A stretch of DNA of 64,000 nt, from assembly GCF_001625215.2 (NCBI RefSeq), contig NC_030386.2, forward strand, positions 35,777,296-35,841,295. The letters are read 5' to 3'. Under the pieces are notes generated by a model. That model was not told the DNA's origin. It saw nothing but the letters and a program-made list of their open reading frames with translations, and searched no databases. Source of the DNA: Daucus carota subsp. sativus. Its lineage: Eukaryota > Streptophyta > Magnoliopsida > Apiales > Apiaceae. Positions 1-11,718 of this stretch are shown here, one piece after another (within the stretch, counting starts at the first letter, position 1; the number at the start of each line of letters is the position of its first letter). Both the position numbers and the translations under genes were made by a program.

Positions 1-1364
1 AGCGTAGTGTAGATATGGCCAAGAAACAAGCTTCTGACTTGGTAAAGGAGGTTGAATCTCTAAAGTTTATGCTCGAGACTGTGAAGGACGAGAAAACCCA
101 AGCACTGAACAATGAGAAACTTTCTGCTACCACTATTGAAACGCTGCAAGAAGAGAAAAACAAGCTTATAAATGAGCTGGATACTTCCAGGGAAGAAGAA
201 GAGAAAAGTAAAAAAGCGATGGAGAGCTTAGCTTCGGCATTACATGAAGTATCTACAGAAGCAAGACTAGTGAAAGAAAAGCTGATATCCAGTCAAGATG
301 AACATGAGAATTTAAAAACCCAAGTAGAGAACTTAGAGCTAGAACTGAGGGCATCTACTGAGAAATATGAGGGAATGCTTGTTGATGCAAAACATGAGAT
401 TGGTGTCCTTAATCAATTTTTGGAACAAGCTAAGCATGATCAGCAGACTACCAAAGCTAATTGGGAGCAGAAAGAGCTTCATTTGGTGGATTCTGTAAAT
501 AAATCTGAAGAAGAGAAAGTGTCACTGACAGAAGAAGTTAGCAGGCTGGTTAATTCACTTGAAGATGCTGAGAAGGAAGCTTGTGCAACAAAAAAGGAAG
601 AAGATCGGGTAAGGAATAGCCTAGCAGAAGCCGAGCTTGAGGTAGATTATCTAAAGAAAATTCTCGAGGAAACAAAAGCTGAGAGCCTGAGATTGAAGGA
701 AAGTTTACTGGATAAAGAGAATGAGTTGCAGAGTATTATTCAGGAGAATGAGGAGCTTCAAAGTAAAGAAGTTGCTTCTTTAAAGAAGGTTCACGAATTT
801 TCAAAGTTGCTAGAAGAAGCTATGACTAGAGAACGAGCTGAGGAGAATGCAGAGCTCTCAGACAGTGAAAAAGATTATGATATGCTCCCTAAAGTAGTAG
901 AGTTCTCTGAACAAAATGGAAATGGGAAGAAAGAGAACTTTAAATCAGAGCTGCCACATCAGAATTTCCAGGTTCTTGTGCAAGAAATTCCTCTAGAGGA
1001 CAGTAATGCCGTGTATGTAAAGGGGGTTGACGCTGTTGGTAAATCTAAGGACTTAAATGGAACGCCAGACTGGAATGAGAATAAGGAAAAGGAAGATGAT
1101 AAAGCAGGAGTTGAGTTTAAGATGTGGGAAAGTTGCAAGATTGAAGATAGAGATTTCTTGGAGCAAGAGAAAGAATTTGATGAAGAGCTGGACTCAAAGG
1201 CAGAAAATGAGAGCTTTGATCAGATCAATGGATCCTTCTTGTCAGAAAATTTAGAGAGTGGTGGCAGCTCACCAACAAAGGAGTTGAGTCAGAAGAAGAA
1301 AAATCCTTTGCTCCGCAAGTTTGGAAGTTTACTAAAAAAGAAGAGTGCTAGCAACCAGAAGTAA
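1..1364 (+). CDS. WEB family coiled-coil protein, 3' part (5' end outside window)
   Basis: The reading frame is open from the left edge and stops at 1362-1364, giving about 450 residues. It is the C-terminal half of a protein like Arabidopsis At3g02930, a WEB (weak chloroplast movement under blue light) family member. Visible are long heptad coiled coil, the family stretch EEKSKKAMESLASALHE, the segment SEKDYDMLPKVVEFSE, the acidic tail with FKMWESC, and the basic end KKKNPLLRKFGSLLKKK. The first in-frame Met (position 15) is internal: the neighbouring complete copy reads straight through the equivalent place (about 6955-6980). It is a diverged tandem paralogue of the gene at 4712-8335. The family is linked to chloroplast positioning and often annotated as chloroplastic; the molecular role here is inferred. 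The identification is firm; the start is missing. Confidence 0.9.
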   Translation, partial: RSVDMAKKQASDLVKEVESLKFMLETVKDEKTQALNNEKLSATTIETLQEEKNKLINELDTSREEEEKSKKAMESLASALHEVSTEARLVKEKLISSQDEHENLKTQVENLELELRASTEKYEGMLVDAKHEIGVLNQFLEQAKHDQQTTKANWEQKELHLVDSVNKSEEEKVSLTEEVSRLVNSLEDAEKEACATKKEEDRVRNSLAEAELEVDYLKKILEETKAESLRLKESLLDKENELQSIIQENEELQSKEVASLKKVHEFSKLLEEAMTRERAEENAELSDSEKDYDMLPKVVEFSEQNGNGKKENFKSELPHQNFQVLVQEIPLEDSNAVYVKGVDAVGKSKDLNGTPDWNENKEKEDDKAGVEFKMWESCKIEDRDFLEQEKEFDEELDSKAENESFDQINGSFLSENLESGGSSPTKELSQKKKNPLLRKFGSLLKKKSASNQK

Positions 1365-4311
1365 ATCAGATAAGATTGATTTGTTTATGGATAGGTATGT
1401 ATATTGGGTTCTGTTAACCTAATTTCTGTTTCGGTACTTCCACGCTTCCTGTTTCCTATTTTCTAAAATGGAAAGACCATTACTTAGATGCTTGATTCAT
1501 CTTTAGGTATTATCTTTTGTTATTAGTTATTTATGCTATCCTTGTCCAGGCATATATCTGCAGTGAAGAACTTTTTTTCCCTTCGCAGAACATGAAAATG
1601 TATCTGCTGGACATGAATAAAAATTGTCACCTTTCCAAGCCAAATGTCAATTTAGTTTCTTACATGTCATCGTGAGTATGGAATTTGATTGCATCAAGGA
1701 AATTTGAAAATTTATTGCCTGTAGAGATTTAACATGCTGATCATTCTGTTGGGTTTGAAAATAAAGTTCCCAAGTACTATGCTAATTCCCTTGTGCTTAT
1801 CTGTGTAGCTTCCAACTTCTGTGTGCCGATTCAGTTTGTTCTCTTTCTTTATCTTCTTCATGATAGATAGCTCTCGACAACATCTTGCATTTACTGTTAT
1901 TCTCATGTTTCTGAGTAATATCGACCTTGTCATTAGTTGGCAAGGACTTCTCTTGAAATCAGCCTTCGAGTAGAGGACTAAAATATTTGGCATCAAGCAT
2001 TACATTACTGCAGAAGTACATGTTCATTTTACAGTATTATTTAAATGTACAGCCCAATCATTCACCAAATCATTCTGAGGCTGGCCTGATCTGTCCCACC
2101 TTGAGCATATTCATGCAATATGATCCCACAGTCCACACCCCATGTGCATTTCATGTCCAGAGTTTAAAATGTTCAAGTGTGTGTACAGCTGCATGTTATA
2201 CTCCTCTATTTTCATCTCCTAAATTGACCCCTTTATGATGAATCTGAGCTGGCCACTGAGCTGGACCTATGTGTGACTGTGAAAATGTACTCATGCACAT
2301 GTGTTTGTGTGCTTCTGTGTGTAGATGCTAATACCATAAACTCATAAAGCTGTGTTTATATTAATTGTCCAGAATTGTATGCTTGCATGACAGACAAAAC
2401 ACAATTATCTTTATCTTAAGATACCATTAAAATTAAAGTTGGGCAGTCTCTCTCAAGTCCATCTGTTCTAACCATGGAATTCTTTTTCTCGTAAAGTTAA
2501 TTACAAGAAATTTAAATAATCACGAACACATGCTCCCACACCGGAAATCATGTTTATAGGCAGAAAATGTTATCTATTTTTTGAATTGCTTGTGGTGGGA
2601 AACATCAGGGGCAAAACTGCATAAGTAAAGAAGGATAAGTAAGCAGTGAATCTTTGGTTCTTTAGCGGACATGGATCAAGTATGTGATTTTGTGGACGAC
2701 AACAAAGAGAAAAGTCAGATAAAACTCATGAGTGATCCAGAATAATTTGCATGCGGGGTCATTTCACTGTTTTCATCTACTCGTACATTTCGCCCCTTTA
2801 GCTTTAAACTCTAAAAATTATAACAAAAAATTGATATTAATTTTCTGGATTAGAAAGTGATAATTTGATTAGGTAGTGTGAGGGTGAAGGGTAGAGGAAG
2901 ATATAATGTCTCCTTCTTTAGGCCTTCTTACCTAATAGGAGTCCTACTATCCTAATCATGAATAATTTTCATTTTTTATATTCGAAAGTAACGGAATCAT
3001 GATTTTAATATATGGGTGCCTCGTCATTTTCCCACCATTTTCCCCTTAAACTAATTTTGATTGCAGTTCTTTGATTAATCATTCAGCAATCTAGGAAATA
3101 TATTTAGATTTTTAGCCAAAAAGCAATAAATAGATAAATTTAACACAGAACATGCATAATTTAACCTCGTAATATAAGAACTTAAAAAACAAAAATAATG
3201 AAAAATCACGATGCATAATTTGCTGTACAAATTGTTAAACAGTCAAAGACTCACTCCGTCCCTTTTTGGTTGTCACTATTATTGTTGATCAAATTGACTA
3301 ATTTTTGTCCAAAGATGATAAGTCACTCTTTCATTATTTTAATAAACTGAAAATTACATCTTAAAGTAGATTAAAATTTATTTCCGATGACATATTTTTT
3401 TTTCATTTGATAAAATATTAATAAATTTCAGTCAGTCAATTTTGTGACAACTAAAAAGACAGGAGTAACTTGTATGATTTGGTTAACTGGATGGTATTGT
3501 AATGTCCACTAGAGTTAAAGCTGATTACAACGAAACAATAGTTAACAAAAACAACAGAAAGAAAGAAAGAAGATGAAAAAGGAAACCTGAGACGGTTAAG
3601 CAGTGACATGTTTTTGTTGAACTCATCTACATCATAGTAATAAAAATCAATCTTCTTAAATGAGATTTACAATTTTGGAAGTTATGGTTATATACGGTTT
3701 CTTGAAATCACACTCTACAATTAACGCAGAAGTAAAAAGATTATTGCATAATTAATTTTAATTAGATTGTTTATATGTATAATTTTGCTATTACTACAGT
3801 GAAACTAATCACTGTCGACTAAGAGCTGAGGAAAAAATTGGAAATAATTTTTAGAAGTGTCTTGTAATTTATAAAAATATACAATTTGTTGCATCTTTTT
3901 TGATTAATTTAATTGTATTTATTGATAGATTTGTATTTAATTTTATTTCAACTAAATCTGGTCCATGGCAAAAAGAATCTAGTCTTTATAATTAAGAAAA
4001 AAACACGTACATATTATTTTTTTGACACTTTTAAATACGTGAAAATCAGTTAAAATGGGATGGATGGGAGTACTATTCTTTATTTTTTCGAATCAAACCA
4101 AAGTATGAAAAAGAGATATGAATAAAGAGATGCCAAAGGCCCAAAGGTGTTGAGTGTTGACCTCATTTGCATCTCTTGATACATGAAAATCAGGCTTGCC
4201 TAATTGTCTTCTCCACTTCTGTCTTTGTTTTTTCAGCTTATTTCACTATGACACCACTCCTTTTCCTCAGTGTCTCAGACTGCTCAACAATAACTTTATT
4301 CTATTTTCTAC
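1365..4311. other. Intergenic spacer between WEB paralogues
   Basis: This holds the 3' UTR of the first WEB gene and AT-rich spacer. I see no coding exon. Short open frames here (1712-1996 on the minus strand, 1987-2238 on the plus) match no family I know. A decayed Stowaway-like element lies at about 3252-3468. Confidence 0.6.
3252..3468. mobile_element. Decayed Stowaway-like MITE
   Basis: The left end reads CTCACTCCGTCCCTTTTTGG followed by TTGTCAC. The right end reads GTGACAACTAAAAAGACAGG then AGTA. These are inverted relatives of the CTCCCTCCGT ends of plant Stowaway (Tc1/mariner) MITEs. The ends have drifted, so the boundaries are approximate. Confidence 0.55.
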
Positions 4312-4313
4312 CC

Positions 4314-4322
4314 CTATAAAAA
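4314..4322 (+). promoter_or_regulatory. TATA box candidate of the complete WEB gene
   Basis: The motif CTATAAAAA follows a pyrimidine-rich stretch and lies about 390 bp upstream of the ATG, which would leave a 5' UTR of roughly 350 nt. Placement rests on sequence alone. Confidence 0.45.
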
Positions 4323-4711
4323 CCCAAAAATCCCATTAATAAAAAAATCTGGACAAACAAATCTTGGAGGGTAGTATGGTACAATCATTGCTGCTCTTCT
4401 GCAACTAAAGTTGACAGGGACAGAGAAAGAGCAAACACACTTTAAAGTGTCTGTGGTGGTCTACAGTTTTACTGTCCAAAAACAAGAAAGAACACCAAAC
4501 TGCTTATCTCAATACTTACATCTTACTGCCTATACATACATTCTCAGATCAGTTTATTATTAAACTCAAAACAACATTAAAGTTTCTTGGGCTTGCATTG
4601 TCTTTCAATATTAATGTTAATGTCTGTCAGCATTACTTTATTTTAATTTTATAAATATAAATATCACTACTGTTACTTCTCTCATTACACTTCCTCCTCT
4701 TCACTGCAGTT

Positions 4712-7700
4712 ATGGCTACTAAATCCAAGTAATTCCCCTTACTTTCTCCTGATCTACATTTTAAAGTTCATGTCTTCATATTTGTTTTTCATTTAGGTTT
4801 GTTTTGTTTACTAATTTTGTGCAGCTTTTCTTTGATTTGTTTCAAATTGTTGATCTTTCTGCTATTGTGTATGATTTGTGTAATGGGTTTTGAATTGATC
4901 ATTCTTGGGCTTAATCTTGATGACCCTTGTGGTAAATTGTGCTCTAAATTGTGTTTTTCAGATTTTATAGTGTGGATCTAGGTGCATAGACTCTATTGCA
5001 ACTGTTTTGCATAGTATTTGTAAAAATTATGCATTCTGGTGTCAAAATTGTGATAAAGTTTCCACCTTTAGGATAGATTTTTTTTAATTATTAAATTTAT
5101 AAGCAGTTTATGCTTAATTAATAGTGATATGGATTGTGGGTATAGATCTTGCATTGTTTGTTTTGAATGGATTTTGTATGTTGATGTGATCATGACAGGT
5201 TGAACTTGAACAAATCTGCTTTAGTGGAAACTCCCAACAGTAAAGCATCTACAGAAGCTCCTAATAACAAAGCCTCTAATGTGACTCAAATTAATAAAGC
5301 ATCTAATGTTAACAACAACAAAGTATCTCCGGCAACTCCCAAGATTCCTAAATTGGGCAGGGGAATTGTGAAATCTGAGACTGATTCTCCATCCCCCTTG
5401 CAAAATTCGCGCCTCTCCATTGATCGCTCTCCAAGATCTGTTCCGTCGAAGCCCTCGGTGGATCGCAGATCTCCAAAGCTCAACACTACTCCTGATGTAA
5501 GTTCTAACTAAATTTCAGTTTTTTTAAGTAAATGTGGGTGATTATCTAATAGGAATAGACAAATTCATTGTGATTATCAGTGAGGTTGCTTCATAGATGT
5601 GGCATAAGTCTATTCAAGGAATTACAGCAATGTCGAATTATGCTTCTTGCAAGTGTAATATATAAAATGGATCTTGTGAAATTGGAAGTTGATTTGATTT
5701 TAATATTTGTACTGACTTTGATATATAGAAGCAACCGACAAGGCTGTCAAAGGGATCAGAACTACAGGTTCAACTAAATCTTGTCCAGGAAGACTTGAAA
5801 AAGGCAAAAGAGAAGTTAGCTGAGGTCGAGAAAGAGAAAGATCAGGCAGTTGATGAGCTAAAAGAAGCTCAGAGATTAGCAGAGGAAGCTAATGGGAAAC
5901 TCGCGGAGGCTTTGGTTGCTCAAAAGCGAGCAGAGGAGGAATCTGAAATCGAGAAGTTTCGTACTGTTGAAATGGAACAGGCGGGTATTGATGCAAATCA
6001 GAAAAAGGAAGAAGAGTGGCAGACGGAACTTGAAAATATGCAGAAGCAACATGCACTGGATATTGCTGCTCTTCTCTCTGCCACTCAGGAGCTCCAGAAG
6101 GTGAAACAAGAGCTAGTCAGGACTTCTGATGCAAAAAATCAGGCGCTTTCCCATGCTGATGAAGCAACTCAGATTGCTGAGATACATGTGGAGAAGGTAG
6201 AGATTCTGTCAGCTGAGTTGGCCCGTTTGAAAGCTTTACTCGAATGCAGGAACACGACTGAGGCTAATAATAATGACACTATAGTCTTGGAACTGAAAAT
6301 AGATGTAGAGACATTAAAACAAGAGCTAGACAGGGCAAAAGAGTTTGAATCAGAGGCTAATAATTACAGTCGAATGGTGATGGAGCTCACTTCAGAGGTA
6401 GAGACATTGAAACAAGATCTTCAGAAAGCAGATAATTACAAGGAGAAGCTGGCAGAAACAGAGGTTGCTGTAGCGCAACTAAATGTCGAGCTGGAGATGG
6501 CAAAGATTGCTGAAGCTTGTGCGCAGGAAAAAGTAAAGAATTATGAAGTGGAGGCTAGCAATTACAAAAATATTGTGATGGAACTTAAATCTGAGGTGGA
6601 GACTTTGAAACAACAACTAGAGAAAGCAAATGATCATGAGAAGAAGGTACTGGAGATTGAAGCTGAACTAGAGAAACTCAGTGTAGAGCTTGAGGCTGCA
6701 AGAACGGCTGAATCTTATGCGCATAATCTACTAGAAGAGTGGCAAAAAAGGGTTGAAGAATTGGAGCTTCATGCTGAGAAAGCAAACCTGCTGGAAAAAT
6801 CTGCATCAGAGTCTTTGGACTCGATCATGAAACAATTAGAGGAAAGTAATGGTTCATTGCATGATGCGGAATCTGAAATTGCCTCTCTTAAAGAAAAAGT
6901 GGGATCACTGGAAATATCAATAGGATCACAGAGAGGTGATCTTGAGATTTCAGAGCGTAGTCTTAATATGGCCAAGGAACAAGCTTCTGAGATGGAAAAG
7001 GAGGTTGAATCTCTTAAGTGTGAGCTTGATACTTTGAAGGGTGAAAAAATCCAGGCTTTAAACAATGAGAAGTTGGCTGCTGAAAGTGTTCAGACTCTGC
7101 TAGAAGAGAAAAGCACACTCATAAATGAGTTGGAAACTTTCAGGATAGATGAAGAGAAAAGTAAGAAAGCGATGGAGAGTCTTGCTTCAGCATTACATGA
7201 GGCTTCTTCAGAAGCAAGAGAAGCCAAACAAAAACTAATCTCTGCTGAAGAGGAGCATGAAAATCTTAAAACCCAAGTTGAAAATTTAAAGCTGGTTTTG
7301 AGAGCATCAAATGAGAAGTATGAGAGTATGCTTGATGATGCTAAACATGAGATTAATGTTCTTACTAATTCGATCCAGCAAACCGAGCATGATCAGCAGA
7401 CTGCCATGGCTGAGAGAGAACAAAGAGAGCTTCATCTAATGGATTGCATTAATAAATCCGAAGAAGAATGCTCTTCAATGACAAAAGAAGTCAGCAGGCT
7501 GGTTAATGCACTTAAAGAAGCCGAGGATGAAGCATCTGCAACAAAGGAGGAAGAAGCTCGGCTTAAGAATACCCTAGCGGAAGCTGAATCTGAGATGCAC
7601 TTTTTAAAGGAAGTTCTTGGGGAAGCAAAAGCTGAAAGCATGAAACTGAAGGAAAGTTTAATGGACAAAGAAAATGAACTGCAGAGTGTTGTTCAAGAGA

Positions 7701-8335
7701 ATAAAGAGCTTCAGAACAAAGAATCAGCTTCTCTGATAAAGGTCAAGGAATTGTCGAAGTTGCTTGAGGAAGGTACAACGAGGAAACAAGCTGAGAACAA
7801 TGGTGAACTTGCAGACAGTGAAAAAGATTATAATTTGCTACCCAAGGTGGTAGAGTTCTCCTTACATAATGGCGATCAGAAGGAAGAAAATACCGAAGCA
7901 GAGATCCCACATCATGAGGAACCTGTGAAGGAAATTCCTCTAACAGAGAGAAATGTAGTGGATGTCAAGACAGTTGAAAATGGTACTGAAACTACAGACA
8001 TAAACGAAAAGCCCAAAGTGTGTGAGAGCAAAGAAAAGGACGATGATAATTCAGTGGAAATTGAATCTAAGATATGGGAAAGCGGCAAGATTGAAGAGAA
8101 GGACTTCCTGGAGGCAGCGGAGAAGGAATCCGTTGAGGAAGTCGACTCAAAGACGGAGAATAATAGCCTGGACCAGATTAATGGATTGTCTTCAAAGGAA
8201 GATACTCCGACAGTACATCTGGAGAATGGTGGAAGCTCACCACCAACAAAAGAACAAAGTCACAAGAAGAAGAAGCCTTTGCTCCACAAATTCGGAAGCT
8301 TATTGAAAAAGAAGAGCTCAAGCAACCCCAAGTGA
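4712..8335 (+). CDS. WEB family protein (At3g02930-like), complete, three exons
   Basis: Exons are 4712-4728, 5199-5496 and 5729-8335; all junctions are GT-AG and the frames join without a break, giving 973 aa. The tiny first exon encodes MATKSK. Exon 2 is Ser/Pro/Asn-rich, typical of the N-terminus (possible plastid-targeting or disordered region; inference). Exon 3 is almost wholly coiled coil (residues about 120-790), followed by SEKDYNLLPKVVEFS, an acidic tail and the basic end KKKKPLLHKFGSLLKKK. Arabidopsis At3g02930 is about 806 aa. The extra length comes partly from repeats of a VETLKQ-type module starting near 6284, 6377 and 6575. The family acts in light-driven chloroplast movement; this member's role is inferred. 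It lies between two other tandem copies. Confidence 0.93.
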
Positions 8336-8652
8336 AAGTGCAGTTAAGTCTTGTTTTAGGAATGTACATTAGCTCTATTTTACACCTGATTATTGTGTTT
8401 TTTTTATTTTTATTTCTTAAAGTTTCATGCTATCCTTTTCTTATCTGCAGAAGTGGAAAGAAGTGTACTGAAAGGCTTGTATCATCTTTAGTTTTTTTTT
8501 ATATATTTTTTGTTATAACTATTCTTTTTGTTTTCATGCAATGCAATTCCAAATTAGTTTATATATTAATTAACGTGTCATCTGGTTTTGGTTAATCCTC
8601 CCAGCAAAGGAGTTGATTCATTTTCCATTCAACCACCATCAGCGCCCTTTTT
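7884..8652 (+). repeat. Donor segment of a segmental duplication (C-terminus and 3' UTR of WEB gene)
   Basis: This segment covers the last about 450 coding bases and about 315 bases of 3' UTR. It recurs in direct orientation at 9859-10607 with few differences, including shared UTR text such as TTTCATGCTATCC and CATTCAACCACYATCAGCGCC. Confidence 0.9.
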
Positions 8653-8684
8653 CTTTTTCTTTTTTTATCTCCCCTGAAAACAGT

Positions 8685-9130
8685 AGTTTCACAATTGTAA
8701 TTTCATGGATAGTGCAATGTTCAGAGGACTCAATTGTAAAAACTGAGTTTAAAGGCCTCGGGTTATGAACAAATATTTTTTGTGAGAAGTGAGCACATGC
8801 GATTTTCACTACCATTCCAAACGCACCCCAGCTATCTAGACACTTCGCACAAAGCGAGACCCTCAAACACGCAAATAATAACTCAAACGGACGATAACAA
8901 AAAAAATTGAATAGGTTTTCCGAATTTTGTGGAACAAAACTCAATTTTATTAAAGAAAAAACAAACAAAAAAGATTATTGATAGGAAATTGAAAGAAGAG
9001 AAGAAGTGTTGGATGAATGGAGAAGGGGCGGTTAGAGAATTGAGATAGGAAGAAAGAAGACATAGATAGAGATGGACTGAAAAGGTGGAAAAGGAGATGG
9101 AGACGACTAGGGTTAAAGGAAGATGAAGCG
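8685..9130 (-). repeat. Dispersed repeat of unknown class, copy 1
   Basis: Read on the minus strand, this carries TTGAGTTATTATTTGCGTG, GGGTCTCGCTTTGTG, CACTTCTCACAAAAAATA and GAGTCCTCTGAACATTGCA. The same blocks, in the same order and spacing, occur on the plus strand at about 50150-50510. Upstream on the minus strand is a CT-rich stretch resembling a gene's 5' UTR. No conserved protein is seen. Confidence 0.65.
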
Positions 9131-9564
9131 CCCGACTCTCTCGGATAAGCACTGAGTACATGTATAACACTATTTTATTTTCTACATATATATTACAATA
9201 GTTTTCGGGTTTGATATTGTTTTTATGACATAAATATGTCTTTTTTGACTTTAATGTTTTATATATTAATGAGAAAAAAATTAGATGCAGCTCTTTTTCT
9301 AATTTACAAGGATATTTGCTTTTACCGGCATTCACTACGATAATCACATCTATATTGTCGACACTTATATTTTCAAAAGTTTATAGCTTGATTTGATAAC
9401 TGTATCACTATTGATAATTTGTGATAATTGCAGCGGGAGTACATATTTTTGGAGGATAGATATGAGTATATGACAAACTCTTGAAAGTTGTTTTTTTTGG
9501 GTAAAAATGTTTACAAAGAGGTCATATATCAAAAGAGAACCACAAATCCTAATCCTACTTGAAT

Positions 9565-9858
9565 GTAGTTTAAAATATATTTAATTTCCTCCTATTTCTT
9601 TATTGAAAGCTCAATTTCAACAAATAAATCAAACTTTTTAATAAATTTCAACAAATAAATCAAACTTTTTAATCACTAAACTGTAAGGAATGAGTTGTTT
9701 TATACGGTATATATATATATATAGTATATGATTATATCACAAGGAACGGGGATGAAGGACTGAAGGTAGCTTTAAATCATGACAATATCGTTTACTTGAA
9801 CACAAAGAAATGATGAAAATAATATATATTAATTATTTGATGTATTCAGTTGTTCAAC
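9565..9858 (+). repeat. Direct repeat, left copy, bracketing the WEB fragment
   Basis: It shares TTTCCTCC, CAAACTTTTTAATCACTAAA, GGAATGAGTTGTTTTAT, a TA microsatellite, ATCACAAG and AACACAAAGAAATGATGA with 11245-11530, in the same order and orientation. Inside, about 30 bp (ATTTCAACAAATAAATCAAA plus CTTTTTAAT) occurs twice in tandem at 9612-9673. Confidence 0.8.
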
Positions 9859-10309
9859 AGAAAATGCCGAAGCAGAGATCCCACATCACGAGGAACCTGT
9901 AAAGGAAATTCCTCTAACAGAGAGCAATGTAATGGATGTCAAGACAGTTGAAAATGGTACTGAAACTACGGACATAAACGAAAAGCCCAAAGTGTATAAA
10001 AGCAAAGAAAAGGACGATGATAAATCAGTGGAAATTGAATCTAAGATATGGGAAAGCGGCAAGATTGAAGACAAGGATTTCCTGGAGGCAGCTGAGAAGG
10101 AATCCATTGAGGAAGTCGACTCAATGACGGAGAATGATAGCCTGGACCAGATTAACAGATTGTCTTTAAAGGAAGATACTCCGACAGTACATCTGGAGAA
10201 TGGTGGAAGCTCACCGCCAACAAAAGAACAAAGTCACAAGAAGAAGAAGCCTTTGCTCCACAAATTCGGAAGCTTATTAAAAAAGAAGAGCTCAAGCAAC
10301 CCCAAGTGA
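9859..10309 (+). pseudogene. Truncated WEB gene copy (C-terminal fragment)
   Basis: About 450 bp nearly identical to 7884-8335. It encodes the last about 150 residues of the complete neighbour, including ESKIWESGKIE and the basic end KKKKPLLHKFGSLLKKK, with the same stop. Homology begins abruptly inside what was exon 3, with no promoter, start exon or upstream coiled coil. The similarity continues through the 3' UTR to about 10607, so this is a DNA-level duplication, not a processed copy. The frame is still open, which with the high identity points to a recent event. An ATG at 9932 could give a 125-aa peptide, but nothing shows it is expressed. Confidence 0.88.
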
Positions 10310-10607
10310 AAGTGCAGTTAAGTCTTTGTTTTATGTCTTGGTAGGAATGTATATTAGCTCTATTTCACACAATCAGAGTGTTTTCCTTTTCTTTCTTTTT
10401 TTTTTTAAGTTTCATGCTATCCATTTCTGAAAGAAGTTTACTGAAAGGCTTGTATCATCTTTAGATTTCTTTATGACTATTCTTTTGTTTTCATGCAAAG
10501 CAATTCCAAATTAATTTGAATTAATTAATATATCATATCATCTGGTTTTGGTTAATCCTCAGAGGAGTTGATCCATTTCCCATTCAACCACTATCAGCGC
10601 CTTTTTT

Positions 10608-11244
10608 ATTAGCTATGCAATATTTTACATACTATATAGCCTGGCGAAGCACGGTTGAGTATATAATTCGTAATTAATTATTTATAAATTTAAATTTTAA
10701 CATCATTTTATTAGTATTTCAGTATTGATGAATTGAATTTTGAATTAAATTATATTAACCAACTGAAAATATCTTCTCATAAAAATTTAACTTTTACAAT
10801 TAATTATATATCTATGAATATTTTTCGATTATAATATGTGATAATATATTGTTCAATTAATTCTAAATCAGATTTTTCATATTTCGTATAAATTAGAGTT
10901 AAAAAGAATTATATTAATGATAATATATTGTCATGAGTGTTTTTAGTATTTGAAACTGTTTAATAATATAAGAGTAATATACTTTTGGAGACTTGTAGTT
11001 CTAGAAAGATAGTACCAAACCAAAATTTTTGATGAATGCATATTATACCTCTACTGGTTTATTATAGGATAGTATAAATAGATTGTATAGATTAATCAGA
11101 AAAAAAGCACATATTTAATTTTAAATTTGATTAACACCAATAATTATATATATCGTTAACCGTTGCATTCTCTAGATCCGTTTTGTGACGATTGACAACA
11201 AGTATATTATGTTTGCATACACCTCACAATGTTTAAGGGACAAT
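10608..11244. other. AT-rich spacer downstream of WEB fragment
   Basis: No gene is seen. Near 10632 the text CTGGCGAAGCACGGTTGAG resembles the CCCGTGCGAAGCACGGGT motif often found at ends of decayed plant transposons. A related block, ACCCGTGTGAAGCACGAATG, occurs near 30086. Confidence 0.5.
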
Positions 11245-11377
11245 TACAAATCTTACTCCTTTAATTTCCTCCCAATTCTCTATTTAAAACTCAATTTCCA
11301 CTAACAAATTAAACTTTTTAATCACTAAAATATATACAATTAAACTTTTAATTGTATGGGAATGAGTTGTTTTATCC

Positions 11378-11423
<46 letters not shown>

Positions 11424-11530
11424 TGTATCACAAGTGACCGGGGAATGCCAAAATCGTTTACTCGAACACAAAGAAATGATGACAAAAATTATATATTAAT
11501 TATTAAATATATTTCAATTGTTATTAATCA
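11245..11530 (+). repeat. Direct repeat, right copy, bracketing the WEB fragment
   Basis: It matches 9565-9858 in order and orientation and includes a (TA)n microsatellite at about 11386-11420. Together the two repeats frame the 1.4 kb that contains the truncated WEB copy. Confidence 0.8.
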
Positions 11531-11718
11531 AAAGTATTAAATGATTTTAATTTTAGTACACCACATCTGAAAGGCGTGGGGCAGATGAAATTTATGAGTT
11601 CGGAATTAATTAATTAATTTGCCACTTTCATTGTTTTTTATTTGATGCTTTAATTTTTGATACACATTTTTAAAAGTGCTTTGACCGGATAATTAATTAT
11701 ATTATTTTTATAATTTTT

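Noticed and set aside
5795-8335. Taking 5795 as the start of the WEB protein
   Set aside because: Upstream exons 4712-4728 and 5199-5496 join in frame through GT-AG sites and match the family N-terminus; exon 3 is open from 5729.
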